Assembly (NCBI GenBank): GCA_004144175.1
Contig: SEFT01000002.1
Coordinates: 234,913 to 298,912 of the forward strand
Length of the DNA stretch: 64,000 bases
Source: Sphingobacteriales bacterium
GTDB lineage: Bacteria; Bacteroidota; Bacteroidia; Chitinophagales; Chitinophagaceae
Direction: 5' to 3'
Below the pieces are notes generated by a model. It had not been told where the DNA came from. It searched no databases and worked only from the letters and a program-made list of their open reading frames with translations. Positions 10,385 through 18,304 of this stretch are shown piece by piece; the stretch's first letter is position 1; each line of letters begins with the position of its first letter. A program made the translations under genes and the position numbers.

Positions 10385-10606
10385 GTGTCTTTTGAGACCG
10401 GGAAGAGTCCGGCAATCAGCTACACAGGAAAGGAGGACTTTATTCGTGAAACAAATCTTTACATATCTATTCCACGCAATAGGACGGAACACCTCAATCA
10501 ACAATATATTGAACAGCTCAGGAACCAGCATAACAGGGGTACAAACTGGATACTGGTCGTGTTAGCTATTATTGCAGGGATCATTCTAGGAGCTATCCTG
10601 TTCTAG
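10385..10606 (+). CDS. Small tail-anchored membrane protein in KAP operon
   Basis: 73 residues starting with GTG 11 bases after the KAP stop. The N-terminal 50 residues are polar; the C-terminus is a single hydrophobic helix (WILVVLAIIAGIILGAILF) reaching the last residue, the layout of a tail-anchored protein. The last 21 bases overlap the 3' end of the convergent cold-shock protein gene. Tight spacing suggests co-translation with the KAP NTPase and perhaps a complex with it in the membrane. No homologue is recognised. The non-ATG start and small size keep confidence moderate. Confidence 0.6.
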   Translation: MSFETGKSPAISYTGKEDFIRETNLYISIPRNRTEHLNQQYIEQLRNQHNRGTNWILVVLAIIAGIILGAILF

Positions 10607-13600
10607 CGGATCACCGGTATGGAAGTCGAACACTTCATTTCGTTCTTTGTGTCCCAACTTGTTCTCCACCAGCATCTGCAGTTTTGAATGCCTGGCCTTG
10701 GAAGGATCGAATACCCCGTTTAATTTGAGGTTTGCCAGCCGCTGCTCCAATTTTTCATGGGAGCAGCAAGTAGAGCACTGGTCGCAGATCACCCAGCCGT
10801 TAGGGCACGCTTTCGAAATCCTGTCGTCAACGATATTATTGCAGCGCCAGTTCATGCAATGGATAAGGTAAACGCGACCGTGGAAAGCCCCGCATTCATT
10901 ATTCGTGCAGTGAAACGTATTGACCCGGTAGAAGGCGAATTCCGATGTTTCAGCATCGCGAAGCAACCGTTTGCATGAGTGGCATTGCAGCTTTGTAAGA
11001 AGCCTGTTTGCCCGGTTTACCACGCTTATAAAGCGATAGTTCTCATCTTCGGAAAACGGGAGCTGCAGTATCCTGATAAAATCCCTTAAGGAGTACAACG
11101 GCCATTCCGGTTCTATGTGGTCGGTCTGGCATGGCTGGTAACACTTTCTGTTGCAGCACCAATAGAAAGTCCGTTTGGTTTCTTCTTCGTACTTCGAACG
11201 TACTGCGTCACAGAAAGAAACGCCCTTCGGAATCTCCTGCCTTGCATCATCATACGGTTGTTTTTCAAACTTGTATCCGTGGCGGATACCGTCGATCTGC
11301 ACTGTTGACGATATCTTGTCGAGTGTAAAAGAATGCCCGGCGATGCGCACCGTATCATATTCCACAGGGAAAAGCCGGTCCCTGATCTTTATTTTCCAAG
11401 GCTGGTCTGCCTTTGTAACCCGCAGGGTATGGCGACCCTCGCAGCGTTCAAATATCTTGTCGAAGCGTATTATGGTATCTACTGACTCATCTGCAAACCG
11501 CATGGCAATACCGGAAAGCAGCTGTTCCCCGGGAGGCAACTGCTTGTCATGCAAGTCGAGCAAGATCCTGCATGCCAACAGCATGTTCATACCTAAATCC
11601 AGCTTCGATACCTGCCGGATCTTTTCCAATAGAATTGCCGTGCTGAGTCTTCCGCTGCTTACCCATGCACAGGTCCTCCTGAGCCAGTTTATTTGCTCAT
11701 CTTCAGACAAGAGCCCTATCTGCTCCGTCCATAAATGCTCGGTTACACTGTCAATATCCCCGGCGATCCAAAGCTTTGCGCGCTCCGCATCGGTACAGAA
11801 AGGTTGTATATGTTCCAGCATTTCGACCCGCTGCGTTTTGCTTACCGGCATTCGCTTCATGATCTCCAGGATCTGTGGAAGGCTCACTTGTGTCAGATCA
11901 AAACACTTAGGGAACAGCGCTTTGAATACAACCGGTATATCTGCTCCACTGCAGAGCCGGAGTACCGTCTGCAATGCCGCCGAATAGTCTATTTCCGGCG
12001 CTTGATATGTTTCGAACCATTTCAGAAAGGCAATATCATGCTCCTGAAAAGTATGTGTCCTGCTTTCCCCAATATATGTATAGTTAGCTTTTACCCATTG
12101 GATATAGCCGACGGCTTTCAGAAATGTATTGGCTAGCTGGCCGCCGGTGATCAGACCGGTAACTTCTGCTTTAGAAACAGGCAGATCTTCATCCTCGTAC
12201 TCGAGACGTCCGCCGCCCCGGGAAAAGAAATCATCCCTGGGCAGGCAAAACCACATAGCTGCCTGCTGCGCCGGACTCAGCGCGGCGAAGAAGACATCCA
12301 GCGCCTTAACGGGAGCATCGAGCGTCCAGAACACCAGCCTGGCGAAGGTTCCCGCCGTTGGACTGGCGCGCATCTCCGTCACGCTTTGAACGTAGAAGTC
12401 CCTGACAATATCCTCCGGTACAGAATAAAGCGCTGCGATGCTCAACTGGTCTATGCGTGACCTGAGAAAAGCGGGATCCATATCGTATTTCGTCTCCTGC
12501 CATAATTTCAATCGCTGATCTGCTGGGATACCAGCGTGCAGTATGTCCAGCGCCATGTCACGATCCAGAATGGACCGCTCGATATCTATGAAAGACATCA
12601 GCGCATTAAAGTTGTTCCTGCCATTATAGTCAGACAGGTGTGATTGCGCAGCCAATGATCTTCCGAGTATCACGGACAGCTGCCGTTTTATGTCGGTCCT
12701 TTTTTCTTCGGGCAGCAGCTCCACTGCCTTGATATAGGTATTGAATCCATTGTTATCCAGCGTTTCGGTATCGCGCAGCTGCATCATCAATACATCGCAC
12801 ATGAGATCGTCATCATGCTGATTCCGGAGGCGGTATAAGTGCTCTGGCGTAATCTTTTTGTAATGCGTCCGTATAAAGTCTTCAGGCAGCGGGGGATCTA
12901 TACCGGCTACTGTGCGTCTGGACCAGCCATCATCACCTTTTGGACGGACATATACTTTGGAAAGCCATAGCGGCAATAGGATGTCCGGAGGCGTGTGATC
13001 CAGGTAGTGGCCGATCAGACATTCCAGAAAATACCTGCTTTGAGTTTTGGGGCGATGTGAAATTTGCATGTCGTGATGCTCATTTCCCAAAGTGGTATCG
13101 GCTACCTCATTGTATTGCTCTAACAGAAAACCATCCAGTGTCAATATACGATTCTCGAAAAGGATGCAGGTCAGCACAAAGTGCTTCTTCAAACGTTCCA
13201 AAGTTGAGCCGGCAGCAACCCTGTCAAAATATTCTGTAAGCAATGAGTAGGTAGCTGTCGGCTTTTGCTCCCTGAAGATCTCGTTCAATGCGCGTACGAT
13301 GATGCTGTAGCTCTTGTATGTTTTTCGGTAACTCCTGCCGGCAGCAGCTACTTCGACCTCTACCAGTTGATCGCCTTCGATCGTTGCCATTACATCATCA
13401 AAATCCTCCTGTACGACGCCCCGTACTGTTGACGCGCGGTTTCCGCGATTGTTCAGCCGGTTGCGGAAGCAGCATACATAGCCCTGTATCAACAGGGCAC
13501 TATCACCGGAAAAGTCGGTGCCGTGAAAGAAAATTTCGCCAAGGCCAGGATGGCCGATCTTGCCGAATCCCTTCGAATGATCAAACCATTTTACGACTCC

Positions 13601-13621
13601 CAGGTACTCATTGCTGTCCAT
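10586..13621 (-). CDS. Very large cold-shock-domain protein with C-terminal zinc ribbons
   Basis: 1011 residues starting MDSNEYLGVVKWFDHSKGFG. Residues 6-45 are a cold-shock domain with both RNA-binding motifs (KGFGKI and EIFFHG), so nucleic-acid binding is likely. About 700 residues of helical, leucine-rich sequence follow without known motifs. The C-terminal 190 residues hold closely spaced cysteines (822, 823, 827, 831; 880, 883; 905, 910; 922, 927; 939, 946, 949, 952, 953), a series of probable zinc ribbons. Single-domain cold-shock proteins have about 70 residues, so this architecture is unusual. It is convergent with the KAP operon and overlaps its last gene by 21 bases. It may be the nucleic-acid sensor of the same module, or unrelated cargo. 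Confidence 0.82.
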   Translation of the reverse strand: MDSNEYLGVVKWFDHSKGFGKIGHPGLGEIFFHGTDFSGDSALLIQGYVCCFRNRLNNRGNRASTVRGVVQEDFDDVMATIEGDQLVEVEVAAAGRSYRKTYKSYSIIVRALNEIFREQKPTATYSLLTEYFDRVAAGSTLERLKKHFVLTCILFENRILTLDGFLLEQYNEVADTTLGNEHHDMQISHRPKTQSRYFLECLIGHYLDHTPPDILLPLWLSKVYVRPKGDDGWSRRTVAGIDPPLPEDFIRTHYKKITPEHLYRLRNQHDDDLMCDVLMMQLRDTETLDNNGFNTYIKAVELLPEEKRTDIKRQLSVILGRSLAAQSHLSDYNGRNNFNALMSFIDIERSILDRDMALDILHAGIPADQRLKLWQETKYDMDPAFLRSRIDQLSIAALYSVPEDIVRDFYVQSVTEMRASPTAGTFARLVFWTLDAPVKALDVFFAALSPAQQAAMWFCLPRDDFFSRGGGRLEYEDEDLPVSKAEVTGLITGGQLANTFLKAVGYIQWVKANYTYIGESRTHTFQEHDIAFLKWFETYQAPEIDYSAALQTVLRLCSGADIPVVFKALFPKCFDLTQVSLPQILEIMKRMPVSKTQRVEMLEHIQPFCTDAERAKLWIAGDIDSVTEHLWTEQIGLLSEDEQINWLRRTCAWVSSGRLSTAILLEKIRQVSKLDLGMNMLLACRILLDLHDKQLPPGEQLLSGIAMRFADESVDTIIRFDKIFERCEGRHTLRVTKADQPWKIKIRDRLFPVEYDTVRIAGHSFTLDKISSTVQIDGIRHGYKFEKQPYDDARQEIPKGVSFCDAVRSKYEEETKRTFYWCCNRKCYQPCQTDHIEPEWPLYSLRDFIRILQLPFSEDENYRFISVVNRANRLLTKLQCHSCKRLLRDAETSEFAFYRVNTFHCTNNECGAFHGRVYLIHCMNWRCNNIVDDRISKACPNGWVICDQCSTCCSHEKLEQRLANLKLNGVFDPSKARHSKLQMLVENKLGHKERNEVFDFHTGDPLEQDSS

Positions 13622-13638
13622 AAAACAATATACATATT

Positions 13639-14016
13639 TTGGTTGCCCGTGTTATGGATATCTTTCCGCTGCGTGATATCTGGAGCCTTGAATATATAAA
13701 CGGCAAATTGTTTGCAGGTCTGGAGGAAGGCGGTTTATGGTATCACGGCAATCTTCCGGTAATGGGTGTGCAAGGTACTCCGGCGTTGACAGGCGAAAGC
13801 ATCAGGGTGTACCCGAATCCTGCGAATGACATACTTCATATAGATACAGATACTGCTGTAGATATCTACCTGTATGATATGGCAGGGAAGATTGTCAGGG
13901 ATGCGCGTGCGCAGCGTTCTATATCTCTGGAAGGCCTTCCGTCATCCAATTACATAACAGTGATACGCAATATGCACGGCACTGTGCTCAGCAGCAGTAT
14001 CATCAGCAAACGTTAG
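13639..14016 (+). pseudogene. 3' fragment of a T9SS-secreted beta-propeller-like protein
   Basis: The frame, open from about 13624, encodes about 125 residues. It begins inside what looks like a repeat blade (YINGKLFAGLEEGGLWYHG) and ends with a type A sorting domain (IRVYPNPANDILHID to the C-terminus). There is no signal peptide and only a TTG could start it, so this is the tail of a much longer surface protein. The fragment begins within 20 bases of the start of the cold-shock gene, which marks this point as an insertion or deletion junction. No matching 5' part is seen in the window. Confidence 0.7.
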
Positions 14017-14038
14017 GGATTGGGCAGCGCAGGTTTAC

Positions 14039-14069
14039 AGGCGGCATCTTTACAGGTGCTGCCTTTTTA
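14039..14069 (+). terminator. Rho-independent terminator after the T9SS fragment
   Basis: AGGCGGCA (14039-14046) pairs with TGCTGCCT (14057-14064), one G-U pair, followed by a T-run. It overlaps the stop of the convergent small gene at 14067. Confidence 0.6.
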
Positions 14070-14309
14070 TTTAGCGATTGCCTCAAGACTGTCGGCGATG
14101 GCTTGCAACATCGGGACCGGGATCGCATCCATGTTTGCAATCCCTTTTGAAAGTGCACGAAACTTCATTTCGCCGTCACGCTCAAAGACCACCTCCTGTT
14201 TATCGACGATAATGTAATATCTGAACGTGTATCCGAAAGTCTGCAGCCGGGCTGAAAGTTCCATCTCCTGACCTTCCAATACGACAGGGAGGTTAAAATA
14301 GTGTTCCAT
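14067..14309 (-). CDS. Small conserved hypothetical protein
   Basis: 80 residues from ATG. The N-terminal half has beta-strand character (FNLPVVLEGQEMELSARLQ, FRYYIIVDKQEVVFERDGE), the C-terminal half is helical (AVPMLQAIADSLEAI-like). No signal peptide or membrane helix. It resembles small housekeeping proteins often found in Bacteroidota genomes and mobile elements. I recognise no function. It lies between the T9SS fragment and the structured RNA and has no obvious operon partner. Confidence 0.55.
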   Translation of the reverse strand: MEHYFNLPVVLEGQEMELSARLQTFGYTFRYYIIVDKQEVVFERDGEMKFRALSKGIANMDAIPVPMLQAIADSLEAIAK

Positions 14310-14396
14310 AAACTCACCGCAATAGACACCTGTTTTTTCTTTTTACCAAAAAAAGCTGTGAATATATTGGCGCTGTAAGATTCGGGATGAACTGCT

Positions 14397-14404
14397 TACC
14401 TTTG
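14397..14404 (+). promoter_or_regulatory. Bacteroidetes -7 box of the structured RNA
   Basis: TACCTTTG is an exact TAnnTTTG. Transcription would start near 14411, just before the first hairpin at 14418. A TTG at 14367-14369 is 27 bases upstream, longer than the usual 19-21, so the -33 element is weak. Confidence 0.5.
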
Positions 14405-14410
14405 ATCCGT

Positions 14411-14588
14411 TAAAAATACTTGAAGCGTTTGCTTTCAAGTCTCGCCTTAGAAAACTGGTAATTTTTAAATGGGAACGAGACTGTGATATGCCGACGCTCA
14501 CGCCAAAAGGCGTGGGCGCTCGCTTATCCGTTCCCGGGCATTACCAGTGCCTCTAAGGCGGTAGGTGGAGACCTGCGCCTCTTTTTTT
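14411..14588 (+). ncRNA. Putative structured RNA or leader with intrinsic terminator
   Basis: A hairpin (ACTTGAA 14418-14424 with TTCAAGT 14434-14440) is followed by a long multi-helix fold. CGCCTTAGA (14443-14451) pairs with 14552-14560; ACTGGTAAT (14454-14462) with 14540-14548; GGGAACG (14471-14477) with 14529-14535; and CGCTCACGCC (14495-14504) with 14509-14518 around an AAAA loop. A terminator hairpin (14557-14579) and seven T's (14582-14588) end it. The base of the terminator shares 14557-14560 with the outer helix, so the two could compete. The response regulator gene starts at 14612, so this may be an independent RNA of about 175 bases or an attenuator of that gene. It matches no RNA family I can name. 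Confidence 0.65.
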
Positions 14589-14611
14589 GCCGGGTCATCA
14601 ACATGTAAACT

Positions 14612-15001
14612 ATGATGCAGGACAAAATCAGGCTGGCGGTTGCAGATGATCACATGCAGTTCCGGCGCGCGGTCGTTGCCCACCTGGAAAGGCAGGGTTT
14701 TGAAATTCTCTTTCAGGCTGGAAACGGGGCGCAATTAATAGCGCAGCTGGAATACGCGGTTGCGTTGCCTCATGCCTGTCTCCTGGATATTCACATGCCG
14801 GTCATGGACGGTGTCGCGTGTATCGAGGCTATCCGGAACCGCTGGCCAGCAATCATTCCCGTTGCCCTATCGATCGATGACGCTGCCGAAACAGCACAGC
14901 GGGCTATGGCCGCCGGCGCCGCTGCATTTTTTGTTAAGGGTGGCGACCCGGTTATTCTGAAGGCAGCCATTGAATCACTGGTGCAAAAAAGGGATGCATG
15001 A
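14612..15001 (+). CDS. Orphan single-domain response regulator
   Basis: 129 residues forming one receiver domain: acidic pair Asp12-Asp13, phosphoacceptor Asp59 in CLLDIHMPVMDG, Ser87 and Lys109 in FFVKGGDP. There is no output domain; the chain stops just after the last receiver helix. The sequence is of the NarL/FixJ receiver type, like the full-length regulator at 32975-33634 in the same element, but lacks its LuxR HTH. It may act as a phosphate sink or by protein contact, perhaps on the tra functions. The start is ATG ATG at 14612. The structured RNA ends 23 bases upstream, and a convergent terminator overlaps the stop. Confidence 0.88.
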   Translation: MMQDKIRLAVADDHMQFRRAVVAHLERQGFEILFQAGNGAQLIAQLEYAVALPHACLLDIHMPVMDGVACIEAIRNRWPAIIPVALSIDDAAETAQRAMAAGAAAFFVKGGDPVILKAAIESLVQKRDA

Positions 15002-15013
15002 TGCACCCCTTTT
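14987..15013. terminator. Bidirectional terminator between receiver gene and tra operon
   Basis: AAAAGGG (14987-14993) and TGCA (14995-14998) pair with TGCA (15002-15005) and CCCTTTT (15007-15013), with one mismatch. T-runs follow on both strands, as expected between convergent genes. Confidence 0.65.
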
Positions 15014-15017
15014 ATAG

Positions 15018-15800
15018 CTACATGCGCTGACCTTTGCGTTGCCTCGGCTTTTTAGCTTCTTCCTGTTCCGGGCGCTGCTTTTGTACTTGCCCTTTTTGTT
15101 CTGTCTTTGTCTGCCGCTGATTTGCAGTGTTCTTTTCGGAGACGTTTTCCTGGTACACTTTCTTCATATGGGCATCATACAGGTTCACCGATTTGAAACG
15201 CGGGTTTGCTTCCAGGAACATCCGTTCTTCTTTGCCATCTTTGAGGAAGGTCACGGATTGAATATTGCCTTTCTGCAGTGAACGCATCATTTTGCTTTTT
15301 TGCTCCGCGTCTCCCAGCTCTTTCACAGGATGTTTGCTGACCGCCATTTCCAGGTCATAGCCGTAGTTCGCCGTGAATTGCTTTACAGGATGGTTGTTGT
15401 GTTTGTCTTTACTGTCCATGTCCAGCTGCACCCATGCATTATACCGTTCTCCCGCCTTATTCACCAGATCTTTATTCACGGCTCGTCCTGACAGCAGGTT
15501 ATAGCCTTCTTTCATTGTAATGCCCGCATTTTTATTGATATAAAAAGTCTGGTTTTTGTTTGCACCATCCGGACTGGTAAGTGTAGCATCGTATTTATTG
15601 AAAAAGTACATATCGCTGTTATCAGATTTTCTGAAATGCAGCGTAGCGTTCATTATGTCCTGCTGGTATTTTGTCTCCGCATGCAATTCGAATGCAGGCG
15701 GCTGGTCTTTGATATTCCTTGCCAGTTCCAGGTTCAGCTTAGCGTCAAAGCCCAGGTATTTCAAACCCTCCTGGAGATACTCGAGATTTTTCGTATTCAT
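15018..15800 (-). CDS. Conjugation-region protein, function unknown
   Basis: 260 residues. The N-terminal part (NLEYLQEGLKYLGF) and the central region with GITMKEGYNLLSGRAVNKDL and AWVQLDMDSKDKHNNHPVKQ resemble DUF3945-type proteins commonly encoded at the end of Bacteroidota tra operons. The C-terminal 50 residues are low complexity, rich in Gln, Lys, Glu and Arg, suggesting a disordered or nucleic-acid-contacting tail. No signal peptide or membrane helix. It is the last gene of the leftward tra operon, 11 bases after traN. The family link is from memory and tentative. Confidence 0.65.
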   Translation of the reverse strand: MNTKNLEYLQEGLKYLGFDAKLNLELARNIKDQPPAFELHAETKYQQDIMNATLHFRKSDNSDMYFFNKYDATLTSPDGANKNQTFYINKNAGITMKEGYNLLSGRAVNKDLVNKAGERYNAWVQLDMDSKDKHNNHPVKQFTANYGYDLEMAVSKHPVKELGDAEQKSKMMRSLQKGNIQSVTFLKDGKEERMFLEANPRFKSVNLYDAHMKKVYQENVSEKNTANQRQTKTEQKGQVQKQRPEQEEAKKPRQRKGQRM

Positions 15801-15811
15801 ATCAGTTGATT

Positions 15812-16741
15812 TTATTTATTGTTTGCCGTTACATTCGGAAGACTTTCCACAGCTTTTGTGATTTGGATCGGGCGCGCTTTCAGCAACGTCTTTGTGGGGA
15901 TGCCGCATTTCAGGTTCCGTCCGCCGTTTTTTTCATTCAGGGTTATGACCAGCCGCTTATCACCTGCGATCACCTGTTTGGGCAGGATGGCAATAATCAT
16001 GCGCTCGCTGTTACCCGCAACTGGCTGTTCGCTCCCGATAACCATTACAGGTTCCAGCTGTATTTCCTGCGTTGCTGTCCGCTTCACTTTTTTGGCATCG
16101 CTGATATGGAAACCCAGCTCTTGGATATTATAGGTAACTGCTGACGTGTTGGAGACGATGAGTTTGTAAAGAAACCAGTCACGGTACAGATACAGGCCCG
16201 TAAGTTTCAAACCTGTTTCGTACCGGTTGTCTGCTTCATTACGAATGTTTCTCCGTTCGATGGAAGCCTGCGCTGCCAGTTGTCTCAGATAAGTTTCATT
16301 GGTCGATGCTGCGGATAGTGACACCGGAGCTGGAGCTGACAAAGGTGTTTTAACTGAGTGCGCTTTTTCTGCATCCACTTGAAAAGCCAGCACAGCGGGC
16401 CTTGCGTTATAGCGGACGTTGAAGTGATAGAATCGTCCATCTGAGGTTATAACCGAGAGATTCGTTTCATCGAAACCATCTGATGCGGCCTTTACCCTGA
16501 GCACATTTTCAACAGCTGCAGCTTTCTGTATAATGATATCGTCACTGCCCCGGTCTACATTGGTTATGGCAGCCGGGAATATCAGGCTCGTCGTCTTGTA
16601 GCTCGTTACCTCCAGCTGCCTGGATGACAGCTCCGCGGTATGCACCCGCGAATATGTCTGCGCCGCTGTCTTTCCGAAGCAGCAGATCGCGGTCGCAAAA
16701 CTGGCCAGCAGGCATGTCATTTTCATTTTCGTCTTCATCAT
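15812..16741 (-). CDS. traN: Conjugative transposon protein TraN
   Basis: 309 residues with an N-terminal signal peptide (hydrophobic run CLLASFATAICCF, then TAAQ). The body is beta-rich with VTSYKTTSLIFPAAITNVDR near the N-terminus and GFHISDAKKVKRTATQE near the C-terminus, the pattern of the Bacteroidota TraN family (DUF4138), a periplasmic or outer-membrane-associated part of the mating channel that plays the VirB9-like role. It follows traM by 5 bases. Order traM-traN matches CTnDOT-type elements. Confidence 0.88.
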   Translation of the reverse strand: MMKTKMKMTCLLASFATAICCFGKTAAQTYSRVHTAELSSRQLEVTSYKTTSLIFPAAITNVDRGSDDIIIQKAAAVENVLRVKAASDGFDETNLSVITSDGRFYHFNVRYNARPAVLAFQVDAEKAHSVKTPLSAPAPVSLSAASTNETYLRQLAAQASIERRNIRNEADNRYETGLKLTGLYLYRDWFLYKLIVSNTSAVTYNIQELGFHISDAKKVKRTATQEIQLEPVMVIGSEQPVAGNSERMIIAILPKQVIAGDKRLVITLNEKNGGRNLKCGIPTKTLLKARPIQITKAVESLPNVTANNK

Positions 16742-16746
16742 TATTA

Positions 16747-17934
16747 TCAGTTTGAGTTAACATTTTCGTCTTTCAGTAACACTTTATAACCGGCCCTTAC
16801 CGATACCTTTACGAGGCGTGCCTTCTTTGTCAGCAAACTTTTGGCAGCCTGGATACCTACGCCTGCCGCCTGTGCTGTGAGCGAATTTTCGACGCCGTAG
16901 TAGTCAATGCCCTGCACTGCATCCTGTGCGGTGTTTTTCGCTACATCACGGCTGATGGCTCCCGGCATGTAGATGCCGGCAATGCCATCCATGTCATAGG
17001 TGGTGAGGCTGACAGGAAGCAGGCTGTTCTTATGGCGGATCGACTGTACAGCTATCTGCAACCGGTCGCCGCTAAGGGCACAGGTGCCGAATATGAACGT
17101 ACCTTTGGGTATCGAGACGCCGCGTATCATGATATCGTCCTCTGTCCGGAGTTTGATCGTTGATCCTGTAACAACAGTGGTGGTCTGGGAGATGATGGCG
17201 GCGACAGCGGGGCCATCGGGTTCTTCCAAAGCATCCGTTCCCGACCATTCAAAGAACTGCCCGCCCTGAGCTCTAACAGCCATGGCTTTTTGGGGATTTC
17301 GCGTCTTGTTTTTTCCTGCGGAAAGCCCGGACAAGAGATCCGGCGCCCCTTTGGGGGCGATGGTATATACCTGCTTTTTGTTTTTGATTGATTGCGTCCG
17401 CAATTTCTCCTTTGCACGCTGCGGATCCTGAATGTCCAGGATCTTATCCAGCATCGCATCCAGTTGCTCCATTTCCGGATCTGGCTGCATTGCGGCAAGG
17501 CCGTAGCCAGATGAGATGTCCGGCGGGGGCGCACCGTTAGATGATTGCGGCTGCAATGCCTGAGATAAAACGGCCATTTTGCTGTTTACCTCTTCTATAT
17601 CGGGATCGGCCAGGTATGAAGGGGTTGCTGTATCCTGCCATCCTTCAGCGACGAGTCGCTGGTAGTATGGATCATTGCGCATTTTTTCTTCCAGCTGCAA
17701 GGAATCAGTGGCTGCGCTTTGGTAGACAGTCATCTTATCATCACCGGCGGTAAGATCTGCTTTGGGTTCGGGCAATGCCGTGTTCAGCCCTGTATTCATC
17801 TCATTCGGCTGCGCGCTTGCATCCGGGCCGCCGCCCAATGCCCAGAAAAGCAGGCATAGAAACGGCAGCATCAGCAGCGGTATGGCAACCATCACAATCC
17901 GGCCTCTTTTTTCTTTTACAGTGAGTTGTTTCAT
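16747..17934 (-). CDS. traM: Conjugative transposon protein TraM
   Basis: 395 residues. A membrane helix lies at about residues 12-34 (GRIVMVAIPLLMLPFLCLLF), followed by a Pro/Asp/Gln-rich linker and a C-terminal beta-domain with IRGVSIPKGTFIFGTCALS and DMDGIAGIYMPGAISRDV. This is the TraM (VirB10-like) architecture: inner-membrane anchor, flexible periplasmic spacer, core-complex domain. It lies between the TraL-like gene and traN with short spacing. Confidence 0.9.
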   Translation of the reverse strand: MKQLTVKEKRGRIVMVAIPLLMLPFLCLLFWALGGGPDASAQPNEMNTGLNTALPEPKADLTAGDDKMTVYQSAATDSLQLEEKMRNDPYYQRLVAEGWQDTATPSYLADPDIEEVNSKMAVLSQALQPQSSNGAPPPDISSGYGLAAMQPDPEMEQLDAMLDKILDIQDPQRAKEKLRTQSIKNKKQVYTIAPKGAPDLLSGLSAGKNKTRNPQKAMAVRAQGGQFFEWSGTDALEEPDGPAVAAIISQTTTVVTGSTIKLRTEDDIMIRGVSIPKGTFIFGTCALSGDRLQIAVQSIRHKNSLLPVSLTTYDMDGIAGIYMPGAISRDVAKNTAQDAVQGIDYYGVENSLTAQAAGVGIQAAKSLLTKKARLVKVSVRAGYKVLLKDENVNSN

Positions 17935-17945
17935 CTGGTTTGTTT

Positions 17946-18302
17946 TTAATAGTTATTATAAAGTGCCCACACGGAACGGAAACTGTCTACCAGTCCTTCG
18001 CGGCCATCCAGCAGTGTGTTTTTAGCAGCGTTTGAGTCAGGTAGTGTGTCAAGGCTATCCAGTAACCTTTTAAATGCAGTGAGCGATGGCGGGGGTCTGC
18101 TAAAACGTTCCTGAGTCTTCTGGTGTATGTTCAGCAGTTGAATGTTGCCCCATTTATACCGGGCGACAACAGGTTCCTGGTTCACCATGACGGTGCGGAA
18201 CAATGTCAATGATAGACAGCATCCCATCAACAGGAGTAGCCTTCTGAACTGGAGGGATTTCCAGAGCTTCCGAAATTGTATTTGTTTATCATTGCTTGCC
18301 AT
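17946..18302 (-). CDS. Small membrane protein at the traL position
   Basis: 118 residues from ATG 18302; a longer frame from 18350 would overlap traK by 46 bases and is disfavoured because ATG 18302 falls 2 bases after the traK stop. One membrane helix (RRLLLLMGCCLSLTLFRTV) is followed by a periplasmic tail. Position and topology match TraL of CTnDOT-type elements, but the sequence alone does not prove it, so no symbol is given. Confidence 0.7.
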   Translation of the reverse strand: MASNDKQIQFRKLWKSLQFRRLLLLMGCCLSLTLFRTVMVNQEPVVARYKWGNIQLLNIHQKTQERFSRPPPSLTAFKRLLDSLDTLPDSNAAKNTLLDGREGLVDSFRSVWALYNNY

Positions 18303-18304
18303 GG

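Noticed and set aside
11175..11987. 270-codon open frame on the + strand
   Set aside because: It lies antisense inside the cold-shock protein gene; its composition (Cys/Ser/Arg rich) is that of a shadow frame.
14411..14588. Known RNA classes (6S, SRP RNA, RNase P, tmRNA)
   Set aside because: The conserved sequence blocks of SRP RNA, RNase P and tmRNA are absent and the helix arrangement lacks the large central bubble of 6S RNA.
14498..14734. 78-codon - strand frame over the structured RNA
   Set aside because: It overlaps the hairpins and the receiver gene and has no protein-like pattern.
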